From contig AP025576.1 of assembly GCA_022845955.1 (NCBI GenBank), positions 2,046,001 to 2,110,000 of the forward strand: a DNA stretch of 64,000 nucleotides, in the 5' to 3' direction. The position numbers and the translations under genes are program-made. This document shows, piece by piece, positions 35,500 to 44,009 of this stretch; the stretch's first letter is position 1; the number at the start of each line of letters is the position of its first letter. The notes under the pieces are model-generated. The model did not search any database, was not told where the DNA came from, and saw nothing but the letters and a program-made list of their open reading frames with translations. The stretch is from Lachnospiraceae bacterium (GTDB taxonomy: Bacteria > Bacillota > Clostridia > Lachnospirales > Lachnospiraceae).

Positions 35500-36353
35500 C
35501 ACAGTCAAAAGAGCCTCGAAATGAAAAATTGATAAATGATTTATACGAAAAGCTGAACTGGTATACATTTGAGGCCAGCGACGAGCAATTTGATGAAAAA
35601 GAAGTGGATGCCATTGTACAGCTTCTGGATGTGTTGGAACCGATGAAGGAAGATCCCAGATACCCGTCGGATCCGGCAGCTGCCAGGGATCGTTTTTATA
35701 AGCGTTTCGGCCTGGAAGAGGAAATGAGTGGTTTGAGGGATTCTGGCTGTGAAAATATGGAAACAGAGCCTGCAGAACAGAAAGGGAAAAAGAAAAAAGT
35801 GTTTGTCCGTTTCGTCGCTGGGCTTGCGGCCTGCCTGGTGCTGATGCTTTCAGTGAATGTGGGATGTTATGCTTTGAAGGAGAGATCGTTCTTTGAGGTG
35901 GTCAGGGATGGGATTGGGCGGACGAAGGTTACTGTGACGGGAAATGTGGAGGGGATAGATGAGTATGAAATTGGAGTTAATATATGTACTTCATGGGAAG
36001 ATGCTGAACAGATAATTGGGGAGACTATTTTAACTCCTGGATATTTGCCAAATGGATATAGTCTGGATGGTATTGAATGTTTTTCTGGAAAATCAAGAAA
36101 GGTAATAACTGCTAAATATAGCAATGGTGATCTCAGAATTAAATTTGAAGTTGATATTTACTCTGAAGACTATTCAAATAATGTTATTATTTTTGATGAT
36201 GACTGGACTTTTTTAGAAGAAGAAAATAATGTACAATATTATTCTAAAGATAATAAAGTGGAAGCTTTTTTTATTTCCGGGAAGGGAGTTTATTTAATTA
36301 AGGGAGAACTACCATTAAAAGAATTAAAAAGAATTGTTAGTAATTTAAGATAA
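35496..36353 (+). CDS. Membrane protein with DUF4367-like outer domain, probable anti-sigma factor
   Basis: 285 residues. The cytoplasmic N-terminal part is about 115 residues, followed by one membrane segment (FVRFVAGLAACLVLMLSVNVGCYAL) and an outer domain with LTPGYLPNGYSLDGIECFSG and ending GELPLKELKRIVSNL, which fits DUF4367. The ATG at 35496 overlaps the sigma stop and follows AGGAGACAAG. Base composition changes inside the gene: from about 35,940 the DNA turns markedly AT-rich, so the outer domain looks acquired or fast evolving. Binding to the sigma factor is inferred from context. Confidence 0.75.
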   Translation: MTQSKEPRNEKLINDLYEKLNWYTFEASDEQFDEKEVDAIVQLLDVLEPMKEDPRYPSDPAAARDRFYKRFGLEEEMSGLRDSGCENMETEPAEQKGKKKKVFVRFVAGLAACLVLMLSVNVGCYALKERSFFEVVRDGIGRTKVTVTGNVEGIDEYEIGVNICTSWEDAEQIIGETILTPGYLPNGYSLDGIECFSGKSRKVITAKYSNGDLRIKFEVDIYSEDYSNNVIIFDDDWTFLEEENNVQYYSKDNKVEAFFISGKGVYLIKGELPLKELKRIVSNLR

Positions 36354-36367
36354 AATATTCATATAAA

Positions 36368-36403
36368 GTGTGAATTCTGGAAAAAAGAATTCACACTTTT
36401 TTT
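36368..36403 (+). terminator. Terminator after the sigma/anti-sigma pair
   Basis: GTGTGAATTC pairs perfectly with GAATTCACAC over TGGAAAAAA, then seven T residues. Confidence 0.93.
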
Positions 36404-36477
36404 GTAACTAATCTATAGAAATGTAGAATGAAATAATTATAAGAATTCGTGCATAAGGATTAACTTAGGAGGAAAAA

Positions 36478-36963
36478 GTGAAAAAGAGGATTCGATTAAT
36501 ATCAAGTATTCTATTTATGATAGTTATTATTACTTCCGCTCTTAATGTTAAAGCGGCAGAGACAGATTTTATAGAAGTTCCGATTCAAGAAATAGAAATT
36601 GAAGCGTTTTCAGAAAATCAAATTAATTTTTTTTCTGATAGTGATGGATCGCTAGATGCATGTGATTTAGGAATAGGAATTAACAAAAATGGTATAGGAA
36701 TATCATTTGCTACTAGGACTACAGAAGTAGCTACAGAAATAGGTATTAAAGATATGGTTTTACAAGAAAAAACATTATTTGGATGGAAAGATATACCAAT
36801 AAACGATAGATGTGACTATGACACTGATTTCTATTTGGGATCATTAGTGTATCTAAAGGCAGAAATTGATAAAACATATCGAGTATATTGTACTCATTAT
36901 GCAATTATTAATGATCAAGAGTATACTCTTTATAATATAACAGATTCTATTGTGTTTAATTAA
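36478..36963 (+). CDS. Small secreted protein of unknown function
   Basis: 161 residues from a GTG start with TTAGGAGGA 7 bp upstream. Signal peptide (LISSILFMIVIITSALNVKAAE, cleavage after VKA likely). The mature part is acidic with little Cys (three residues) and beta-rich pattern, ending in hydrophilic strands. It may belong to DUF6147-like secreted Lachnospiraceae proteins, but I cannot confirm this. Strongly AT-rich like the 3' part of the preceding gene, and next to the sigma pair, so it could be a target of that sigma factor. Confidence 0.65.
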   Translation: MKKRIRLISSILFMIVIITSALNVKAAETDFIEVPIQEIEIEAFSENQINFFSDSDGSLDACDLGIGINKNGIGISFATRTTEVATEIGIKDMVLQEKTLFGWKDIPINDRCDYDTDFYLGSLVYLKAEIDKTYRVYCTHYAIINDQEYTLYNITDSIVFN

Positions 36964-37088
36964 TGATTAGTATCCTATGTACGGATTCTTCACGGCATTT
37001 TAATGATATCTATAAAGAATAAATTTGTAGGTATCATGATTAATAATTCAAATAGTAAAGGTATTGGGAACATGCAATACGGATAATG

Positions 37089-37128
37089 AGGCTGTATTAG
37101 TTACGCACAGACTGATATGGCCTTTTTT
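37089..37128 (+). terminator. Terminator after the secreted-protein gene
   Basis: AGGC...GCCT and TATTAG/CTGATA form a stem that is followed by TTTTTT. The 125 bp between the stop and this hairpin are AT-rich without features. Confidence 0.8.
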
Positions 37129-37239
37129 GTTTGGAAAAAACAAGAATATGAAAATAAAAGATGATTAAAACCAGTTTTTTCTTTCTGTTTTCGTAGTATA
37201 ATAAACCCATCCCAATAGAAAGGAACAACCACAAAAGAA

Positions 37240-37950
37240 ATGTTAAAATCATACATAGCTTTCGACCTGGAAACAACAGGTTTGGATCCGGAGCAGCATG
37301 AAATTATTGAAATAGGAGCCCTCAAGGTGCGGGATGGGAAAGTGGAAGCGAGGTTTATGGAGTTCATCCGGCCCGGCCGGCCAATATCGCGGGTGATAAC
37401 GAATCTTACCGGAATCAGTAATGAGATGGTGGCGGATGCGGAAAAAAGGGACACGGTGATTCCTGCCTTTCTGGAGTTCTGCGGTGATGAGGTGCTGGTG
37501 GGGCACAATATCATGTTTGATTATGGATTTATGTGGAACCAGGCGGCAGCGCTTGGATATGGATTTGATAAGCAGGGAGTGGACACGCTGCGGATTGCGC
37601 GGCGTGTCCATAAGGAGATGCCATCCAAAAGCCTGGAGGCTTTGTGCTCCCATTATTCCATAGAAAACCAGGCGGCGCACAGGGCTTACCATGATGCGCT
37701 TGCTACGGCAAAGCTGTATCAGACGCTGGCTCATTATTATGAGGAAAAGGAGCCCCGGGTTTTTAAACCGGTTGCCCTTGTTTATAAGGGAAAAGGCAGG
37801 GAAGAACAGCCTGCAACGCAGAAGCAGGTGGAATTCCTCATGCGCCTTTCCGTTCAGAAAAAGGTGGCGGTAACCTGGGATCCCAACAGGCTGACCAAAA
37901 GTGAGGCATCCGGGTTGATTGAACGTATCCTGTCCGGAAAAAAGGATTGA
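37240..37950 (+). CDS. DEDDh 3'-5' exonuclease (DnaQ/PolC epsilon-like)
   Basis: 236 residues. Exo I FDLETTGLDP supplies Asp and Glu; Exo II VGHNIMFDYGFM supplies Asp; Exo III HRAYHDALATA supplies His and Asp, so all DEDDh residues are present. A C-terminal extension (about 175-236, with KQVEFLMRLSVQKKV) resembles the short tail of stand-alone exonucleases in Firmicutes. It trims 3' DNA ends, possibly in repair or recombination. GAAAGGAAC lies 14 bp upstream. Its stop overlaps a TTGACA and the large inverted repeat before blaI. Confidence 0.9.
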   Translation: MLKSYIAFDLETTGLDPEQHEIIEIGALKVRDGKVEARFMEFIRPGRPISRVITNLTGISNEMVADAEKRDTVIPAFLEFCGDEVLVGHNIMFDYGFMWNQAAALGYGFDKQGVDTLRIARRVHKEMPSKSLEALCSHYSIENQAAHRAYHDALATAKLYQTLAHYYEEKEPRVFKPVALVYKGKGREEQPATQKQVEFLMRLSVQKKVAVTWDPNRLTKSEASGLIERILSGKKD

Positions 37951-38011
37951 CAAAACAGGTCGGTGATTGTAGACTCAAGGTATAGAGGTCTATAATCACC
38001 GACCTGTTTTG
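37951..38011 (+). repeat. 18-bp perfect inverted repeat around the blaI-type promoter
   Basis: CAAAACAGGTCGGTGATT (37951-37968) is inverted at 37994-38011. Between the arms TAGA/TCTA pair further. The -10 of the promoter overlaps the right arm and the RBS follows directly, so it may be an autoregulatory operator or a hairpin controlling translation. Confidence 0.88.
37967..37996 (+). promoter_or_regulatory. Promoter for the BlaI/BlaR1-type genes inside the inverted repeat
   Basis: TTGTAG, 18-bp spacer, TATAAT. An alternative, TTGACA (37947-37952), 17-bp spacer, TAGACT, overlaps it. Confidence 0.55.
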
Positions 38012-38024
38012 CCAGGAGGTATCT

Positions 38025-38387
38025 ATGGAGAATGTAAAACTTTGTGACAGTGATTACCGGTTTATGAGGATTGTGTGGGAATATGCACCGGTGAATTCCG
38101 GGGAGCTTGTCCGGCTGTGCAGGGAAGCGCTGGGCTGGAAGAAGTCCACGACTTATACAGTGATTAAGAAGCTTTGCGGGAAAGGCTATATTACCAATGA
38201 GAATGCGGTGGTATCCGCGGTGATTCCCAGGGAAAAGGTGCAGAAGGAGGAATCGGAGTATTTTGTGGAACGCACCTTCGGCGGTTCCCTTCCGCAGTTT
38301 GTAGCTGCCTTTCTGGGAGGGAAAACCTTATCGGAAAAAGATGCGGAACGGATTAAGGAGATGATTGACGCCCATAAGGAGGGATGA
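38025..38387 (+). CDS. BlaI/MecI/CopY-family transcriptional repressor
   Basis: 120 residues with the winged helix of the family: LCDSDYRFMRIVWEYAPVNSGELVRLC, then KKSTTYTVIKKLCGKGYI as recognition helix, and a C-terminal dimerisation helix region. Family repressors are cleaved by the partner metalloprotease; a candidate site lies near NAVVSAV. AGGAGG lies upstream. The end overlaps the partner gene. It probably binds the 18-bp inverted repeat at its own promoter. Confidence 0.9.
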   Translation: MENVKLCDSDYRFMRIVWEYAPVNSGELVRLCREALGWKKSTTYTVIKKLCGKGYITNENAVVSAVIPREKVQKEESEYFVERTFGGSLPQFVAAFLGGKTLSEKDAERIKEMIDAHKEG

Positions 38388-38389
38388 AG

Positions 38390-40600
38390 ATGCCGGAACG
38401 TCTGTTTGTACAGCTGGTCAATATGAGCCTGACCGCGTCCTGGGTGATCGCGGTGATTTTGGCGGTGAGGGCTTTATTCGGGAAAATGAGGCTTCCGAAA
38501 AAGTACGCCTATTACTTGTGGATTATTCCGGGGTTCAGGCTGCTGTGCCCGGTATCGGTTTCTTCCGTAATCAGTCTGTTTAACTTACGGTTTTTCAAGG
38601 GGACAGGGCCGGCGGGTACACCGGCAATGTCCCCGGCTGTGATGGATAGGGGAACGGCAGGAAATCCTGCTTTTGCCGTGGGAGTGTCCGGCTTGGATCG
38701 GATGCTGCAGGCATCGCTTCCGGCTGAGACACCTGCGGTCAGTATGAATCCCATGCAGCCGGTACTCCGGGCAGCGGTCATAATCTGGCTGGCCGGTGTG
38801 GCGGTGCTCGGGATTGCCGGCCTGGTTTCCTGGCTCCGCTTGAAAAAAATGGTATCTGTGGCAGTGCGCAGGGAAAGGAATGTGTATGAATGTGAGAAGA
38901 TTCCCTCTCCCTTTGTGCTGGGGCTGTTTCATCCCAGAATTTATATTCCGTACCGGCTGCCGGAAAAAGAGAGGGAGTATATTCTGCTGCATGAGACGTA
39001 TCATATCAGACGGGGGGACTGTTTTGTCAAGGTGCTGGGATATCTGGTGAGTGTCCTTCACTGGTTCAATCCGCTGGTTTGGACGGCTTATTTCTGTATG
39101 GGGCGGGACATGGAAATGAGCTGTGATGAGAAGATCCTGTCCGTTATGGGAATGGAAATCAAGAAAGAGTACAGCCTTTCGCTGTTGTCTTTTGCCGCCA
39201 ACAAGCGCGGATACTTTGCCGGCCCCTTGTCCTTCGGGGAAAAGGATGCCGGAAAAAGGGTGCTTCATGTGCTGAACTTTAAAAAGCCGGGTTCCCTGGC
39301 GGCAGCAGGGGGAATCCTTCTGCTTGTTATCCTCGCGGCTGTCTGTCTTACGGATGGAAAAAAAGAAGGCGGGCCGGAGGGAGCCGACGCGCCGGCAGGA
39401 AAAACGGAGGAAAGCAGGGAAGTGCAGCCGGAGGCGGAAGCGGAGGGCAATGCTTCTCCGGGGAACGAAACGGATGGGCAGCTGCCGGAGTTTGCCCGGG
39501 TCAGGGATCGGATAGTGCAGCAGGGACTTCTCCTGAACCAGCCTCTTGCCTTTGGGGAGGCGGTGGATCCGGAGGATGGCGACGCCGTTGTCCGGATGGC
39601 GGAATCGGCCGACGGGGTTTATGCGGCGTATGGTTTTATCAGCCCGGAATATGGATCCAGAGGTATATGCCTGCGTAACTATCAGGGAGCGGACGAGCAT
39701 CTGAATTATGTGGATGCAGGCTGGGTGAATGCTTATGAGGAGCCGCGGCTGGCTGTGGGGGATTATGACGGAGACGGGGAGGAGGAGGTGGCTTTTGCCT
39801 TCGTATCCGGAAGCGGGACCGGCGTGTATGTGGAGACCCTGCTTGTTTTTGAAACGGACGAAACCGGCCACATGTATCCCAATGAAATGACGCAGGAAAG
39901 GCAGGAAGAGGAAATCGGCCGTCTGCTGGAGACCCGGGTTAATGCGGATGCGAAAACGTTGGAGCTTGTGGATAAGGGAACCGGGGAAACCGTGATCGGG
40001 GGCATTTCCTATGGTAACGGGGAGGAGCAGGCGGAATTCATCGGGATGGATTATAGCAGCCAGATACGTTACAGCGTGGGAGAGGATATATTCCTGTTCG
40101 TCGGGGCCGGGGTATTTACGGACATGTCACCCATGCCGGAATTGTCAGAGGATAATGTGGCCTTCCGGGTGCGGTTTCACAATCCGGAGAACGGATCCGG
40201 CGGCCGTTTTACCCTGGAAGATCCGGCGCGGGGCGTTTTCGGCGTTTCTGCGCAGGCGGGAACCGTTTTTGATGAGACAGCGGTTTTGATACCGGGAGAG
40301 AACGTTGCCCGGATAGAGATTACTAACGGAAATACAGGAAGCGTCAGTTCCATCACGGACAGGGAAATCCTGGAGAAGGTACTGGAGGCATACAGAGAAC
40401 TGGATATCCGTCCGAACGGGGAACTGAAGGTACGTTCCGGGTATTCCTACCGTATGGAACTGTTTGATAAAAAAGGGAACCGGCTGCAAAGCGTGGTTCC
40501 CTATAAGGACGCGGTGATGATAGATGGGCAGATATATGACGGGAGTATGAACCGTACCACTACGGATTTGCTTCTGGCTTTGGCGGAGGCGGTTACCTGA
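38390..40600 (+). CDS. BlaR1/MecR1-type M56 membrane metalloprotease sensor with an unfamiliar outer domain
   Basis: About 736 residues. N-terminal membrane helices (WVIAVILAVRALF, YYLWIIPGFRLLCPV, AAVIIWLAGVAVLGIAG), then the M56 protease with zinc motif HETYH, then another membrane helix (GGILLLVILAAVCLT) near residue 310. The outer 400 residues begin with a Glu/Gly-rich linker and contain DYDGDGEEEVAFAFVSGSG, a calcium-binding FG-GAP-like loop. No penicillin-binding SxxK/SDN/KTG pattern is visible, so this is probably not a beta-lactam sensor. The ATG at 38390 has AGGAGG 6 bp upstream. It overlaps by 8 bp with the convergent GGDEF gene. Confidence 0.85.
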   Translation: MPERLFVQLVNMSLTASWVIAVILAVRALFGKMRLPKKYAYYLWIIPGFRLLCPVSVSSVISLFNLRFFKGTGPAGTPAMSPAVMDRGTAGNPAFAVGVSGLDRMLQASLPAETPAVSMNPMQPVLRAAVIIWLAGVAVLGIAGLVSWLRLKKMVSVAVRRERNVYECEKIPSPFVLGLFHPRIYIPYRLPEKEREYILLHETYHIRRGDCFVKVLGYLVSVLHWFNPLVWTAYFCMGRDMEMSCDEKILSVMGMEIKKEYSLSLLSFAANKRGYFAGPLSFGEKDAGKRVLHVLNFKKPGSLAAAGGILLLVILAAVCLTDGKKEGGPEGADAPAGKTEESREVQPEAEAEGNASPGNETDGQLPEFARVRDRIVQQGLLLNQPLAFGEAVDPEDGDAVVRMAESADGVYAAYGFISPEYGSRGICLRNYQGADEHLNYVDAGWVNAYEEPRLAVGDYDGDGEEEVAFAFVSGSGTGVYVETLLVFETDETGHMYPNEMTQERQEEEIGRLLETRVNADAKTLELVDKGTGETVIGGISYGNGEEQAEFIGMDYSSQIRYSVGEDIFLFVGAGVFTDMSPMPELSEDNVAFRVRFHNPENGSGGRFTLEDPARGVFGVSAQAGTVFDETAVLIPGENVARIEITNGNTGSVSSITDREILEKVLEAYRELDIRPNGELKVRSGYSYRMELFDKKGNRLQSVVPYKDAVMIDGQIYDGSMNRTTTDLLLALAEAVT

Positions 40601-42668
40601 AATATAACTGTTCCAATTCGTCTCCGGGAAGGGGGGAAGCAAAATAATCCCCCAGTCCTTTCGAACAGCCGGTATCGCGCAGAATCTGGTATTGCCCGTT
40701 GGTCTGTATGCCGTCCGCGATTACGGTGATATCCATTTTCCGGCAGAAATCCACCAGGGCCGTAATCGTTTTTCTGCATTTTCCGTTATCCGATAAATGC
40801 AGAAGCATGCGTTTATCCAGCTTCAGCATGTCGAAATCCATGGAAACAAAGAGGTTCAGATTGACATTGCGGATACCGAAATTATCGATGATGATGGAGA
40901 CTCCCCTGGCTTTCAGGGTTTCTATGGTTTGCAGGAGCGTATCCTGGTCTTTTTTATCTTTTATTTCGGTTTCAATTTCAAGCAGGCTGACAGGCACTGA
41001 ATATTTGTCGAGAAGGGAATCCAGCAGTCCGGTAAAGCTTTCTATTTCCAGTGTGCTTTTGGACAGCTTTATGGAAACGGGCAGAAGCATGTCCGTTTTC
41101 CGGCACCATTCATGGATTTGTCTGCATACCTCTTCCAGAACGTAAAAATCCAGTGTCCGTATCATATGGACCTCCTCCAGAACCGGAAGGAACTGTTCGG
41201 GAAGAAGCAGCTTTCCCTCTTCGCCCCTGCAATAGACGACAGCTTCTATGCCGTCAGCTTTTTTGTCCGCCATGGAGAAGCGGGGACGGTACCGGATAAA
41301 GAACCGGTTTTCCTGAAGCATCTTCTGCAGCCGCCCGGGCTGAATCATACCATATACATCATCCAGGGTAAAACGATACCGGTCGGCCCGGTCATTGTTC
41401 CTGTAATGAAGCTGTTTATCCAGATACATCCTTTCATCGGCCCGGTACAGAAGCTCCTGCATATCCTCCGGATCTTTGTCCCAGCAGCTTCCCAGGGCTA
41501 CCGTGTAGTTGTTTTTTGAAGCAAACTCCTGCTCCAGGGTATCCGTTATGTGCTGGAATTCCTCCTGGGAAATGTTTTCACAAATCGTGACGAATTCATC
41601 GCCGCCCACCCGGTAATTTCCTTTCCCCGGACAGCACGTGCGGATTGTTTTTGCGGTGTCAACCAGAATGGAGTCGCCGTGCTGGTGGCCGAAAAGGTCA
41701 TTTTTTTCCTTGATCCCATTTACGTCAATGTATATAACCCCAACGGGAAACTGAAAACTTTTTTCCAGATCCCGGACATAGGCGTTACGGTTCATGAGCA
41801 TGGTCAGGGTATCAAAATAACCGAATTTCTCCAGCTGCCGAATGGACCACTGCCGGTACAGCGCCGAGGAAAGGAAAAAACCGATGGATGTCAGGAGAAC
41901 ATTGGTGCCGGTCGTTACCGGCAGAGGAAAATTGTACAATCGCAGACAGCCGACACATTTATCGTCCCACAAAAGGGGCACTATGGCGAGGGTATGGATC
42001 TGTCCGGCAGTCAATTGTCTGTATTCCTCCGGAAACTGCAGCCGGATATCTTCAGGGTTATGAAGGATAACGGCTTTTCCGTCCCGGAAACAGGAAAGCA
42101 GTCCGGGATCCTGTTTCATGGGAAGTTCCGGATGGGTATCCTTTTCACTATTCCATTCGCAAACCTTTTGGAAATCCCCTTTTATTTCCTGAAACAGGAC
42201 AGCGTTCTCTGCTTGCAGGTATGAGCCTGTCATGCGCAGGACATCCTTCAGGGCGTTTCCTTCTTTATCCGCCTCTATCAGTTTTTTGGCGCAGGCGGTG
42301 ATCAGATTTTCCATTTCCAGCTCGTTCCGCAGAGCGGCCTGCTGTTCTTCCTTCTGGGTCATGTCAAAGGCAACTTCAATTTTTACTTTTTTCCCGTTCC
42401 AGTCAATAATCCGGTCCTTCAGGAGGAAATGTCTGTCCAGCTTCCCGTTGGAATGCTCCCAGGTATAAAAGGCATCCTCTGTCAGAAAGGCGTTGGGACA
42501 AAATTCGCAGGGAGAATCCTTGTCATGGACAAGTTTGTAGCATAATTGTCCTCTGACATCCGTAATCCCGAAGGAATCCCGTCCGGTCTTGTTCATATAA
42601 AGCAAATGGTAATTCTCTAAATCCACCACATATATCAGTTCGGACATTTCATCAATAATTTGAAACAT
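40593..42668 (-). CDS. PAS-GAF-GGDEF protein with degenerate EAL domain
   Basis: About 691 residues, no membrane segment. N-terminal PAS domain (MFQIIDEMSELIYVVDLENY), GAF-like domain to about 290, then GGDEF with the catalytic VGGDEFVTICEN intact, so c-di-GMP synthesis is possible. The C-terminal EAL domain is damaged: EAL reads EAV, the usual DDFGTG reads DNFGIR, and the catalytic Lys-containing region is altered, so hydrolysis is unlikely and c-di-GMP or protein binding more likely. ATG 42668 (AGGAGG 8 bp upstream) is preferred over 42689, since the RBS lies inside the longer frame. It converges with the BlaR1-type gene. Confidence 0.88.
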   Translation of the reverse strand: MFQIIDEMSELIYVVDLENYHLLYMNKTGRDSFGITDVRGQLCYKLVHDKDSPCEFCPNAFLTEDAFYTWEHSNGKLDRHFLLKDRIIDWNGKKVKIEVAFDMTQKEEQQAALRNELEMENLITACAKKLIEADKEGNALKDVLRMTGSYLQAENAVLFQEIKGDFQKVCEWNSEKDTHPELPMKQDPGLLSCFRDGKAVILHNPEDIRLQFPEEYRQLTAGQIHTLAIVPLLWDDKCVGCLRLYNFPLPVTTGTNVLLTSIGFFLSSALYRQWSIRQLEKFGYFDTLTMLMNRNAYVRDLEKSFQFPVGVIYIDVNGIKEKNDLFGHQHGDSILVDTAKTIRTCCPGKGNYRVGGDEFVTICENISQEEFQHITDTLEQEFASKNNYTVALGSCWDKDPEDMQELLYRADERMYLDKQLHYRNNDRADRYRFTLDDVYGMIQPGRLQKMLQENRFFIRYRPRFSMADKKADGIEAVVYCRGEEGKLLLPEQFLPVLEEVHMIRTLDFYVLEEVCRQIHEWCRKTDMLLPVSIKLSKSTLEIESFTGLLDSLLDKYSVPVSLLEIETEIKDKKDQDTLLQTIETLKARGVSIIIDNFGIRNVNLNLFVSMDFDMLKLDKRMLLHLSDNGKCRKTITALVDFCRKMDITVIADGIQTNGQYQILRDTGCSKGLGDYFASPLPGDELEQLYFR

Positions 42669-42826
42669 AATGCCGGCCTCCTCTTTCATGAAGACAGGAA
42701 GGTTGGTTGCGGGCGGAAAATGCGCGGAGGCATTAATAACCGAACCTTATCATCTGTTTGTATTTCTATTATATTCGACATTTTTACATTTATATTTAGT
42801 ATTTTATACAAATATCAGGAAAGAAA

Positions 42827-42853
42827 TTAATTTCTGGGAAAAACAGCCGAAGT
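42827..42853 (+). promoter_or_regulatory. Weaker candidate sigma-28 promoter
   Basis: TTAA, 15 bp, GCCGAAGT: two changes from the GCCGATAT -10 seen at other sites in this region. Confidence 0.4.
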
Positions 42854-42893
42854 AATACATATGGTATGAAAATTCGAAAAAGGGCTGATAAGT

Positions 42894-43937
42894 ATGATAA
42901 AAACAACGGGCGGGCAGTATCTGCCTGCGGGACGGTACGTGTATGAAAGCAAAGATAAGTCATCGTCGTCCACCCTCCCTGCCAGAGAGTATATCCGTAA
43001 GCTGTCCTCCCTTTTCCCGGGAAGAGATATCGTGATTGCGGATATAGAGGGGAAGGAGGGGCTGAAGGAGTATGCCCTTTCCCATGAAGGCAGCATGCAG
43101 ATTGTGATTTCGGGGAAAGCGCTGGAAAAAATGATGACGGATCCGGAGTTTGAGCGCCAGTGTACGGAAGCCCTGAAGCAGGCCCAAAAAGAACAGGCGG
43201 ATAAGCTTATGCGGCTGCCGGAGCAGGGGAAAAGTCTGGCTGGCTGCGGGATTTATCTGGAGGAAGAGGGGGATGTTTCCCAGTGGGTATTGTCCCGTAA
43301 GCAGCAGGAGCAGAAGTTTCCATCCTTCGGGGAAAAGCAGGGGGCAGCGAACGGGGGAAGCTTTGGTACCAGCATACATACGGAAAAGGGAACCCTTACG
43401 ATAGAAAAAAAGAAAGCAAGTTATGTGCCGGCAAAGGATCTCGTTAAAATTGCCCGATCCAGGAACCGCCAGGATGTGCGGAGGACGATATCAGGGATAC
43501 AGGCTCAGATTTACCAGCTGAAAACCGGGAGCGGTGACAAGCGGGTAAAAGCGGTTCTGGTAAAGCAGGCGGAGCAGGTGTTGTCAAAGGCCAGAGTGAA
43601 GGACAAGCAGCTTAGAAAAGAAGAGTTTCTGAAGTGGCAGCAGAAAAGGGCGGCCCAAAAAGCAGAAATGGAAAAGAGCCTTCAGCTTAAGCTGCTTTTG
43701 AAACGGAAGCAGGCGGGAAGGAAAGCCAGAGAGTACGGGCAGATCCGGGATTATTATGAGACGCCTCAGGAGCGCAGGCTGGAAAAAGAGCTTGAAAAAT
43801 ACGAGAATGACGTAAGCGGTGAAAACAGCGGTTATACGGGAAATTATTATGCGCCTTCCCCGGGAGGGCCGGAAGCTGTTCCTGCCGGAAGCATGACAGG
43901 AGGTACGGTGGGCATGACGCTTGATATTACCGTTTAG
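42894..43937 (+). CDS. Uncharacterised protein, DUF6033-like, in a motility context
   Basis: 347 residues. The N-terminal half (AREYIRKLSSLFPGRDIVIAD, MQIVISGKALEKMMTDPEF) resembles DUF6033 proteins of Lachnospiraceae. The C-terminal half is very Lys/Arg/Gln/Glu-rich and helical (KVKDKQLRKEEFLKWQQKRAAQ), a probable coiled coil, followed by a Gly/Pro-rich end. No signal peptide or membrane segment. Start 42894 has AAAAGGGCTGAT upstream, a weak RBS. Placed between c-di-GMP genes and before chemotaxis genes, with a possible sigma-28 promoter. Function unknown. Confidence 0.7.
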   Translation: MIKTTGGQYLPAGRYVYESKDKSSSSTLPAREYIRKLSSLFPGRDIVIADIEGKEGLKEYALSHEGSMQIVISGKALEKMMTDPEFERQCTEALKQAQKEQADKLMRLPEQGKSLAGCGIYLEEEGDVSQWVLSRKQQEQKFPSFGEKQGAANGGSFGTSIHTEKGTLTIEKKKASYVPAKDLVKIARSRNRQDVRRTISGIQAQIYQLKTGSGDKRVKAVLVKQAEQVLSKARVKDKQLRKEEFLKWQQKRAAQKAEMEKSLQLKLLLKRKQAGRKAREYGQIRDYYETPQERRLEKELEKYENDVSGENSGYTGNYYAPSPGGPEAVPAGSMTGGTVGMTLDITV

Positions 43938-43962
43938 CAGTTTGCAGAGGACAGAATTATAT

Positions 43963-43995
43963 TAACGGGGAAGTAAGAATATTCCCCGTTATTTT
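43963..43995 (+). terminator. Possible terminator after the DUF6033-like gene
   Basis: TAACGGGGAA pairs with TTCCCCGTTA; only TTTTC follows. Confidence 0.5.
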
Positions 43996-44009
43996 CAGGA
44001 GGAAGGACC

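Noticed and set aside
38585..39871. 428-codon minus-strand frame opposite the BlaR1-type gene
   Set aside because: Low-complexity antisense frame; the plus strand carries the HETYH metalloprotease.
38390..40600. Beta-lactam receptor
   Set aside because: No SxxK, SxN or KTG-type penicillin-binding motifs in the outer domain and no beta-lactamase gene nearby.
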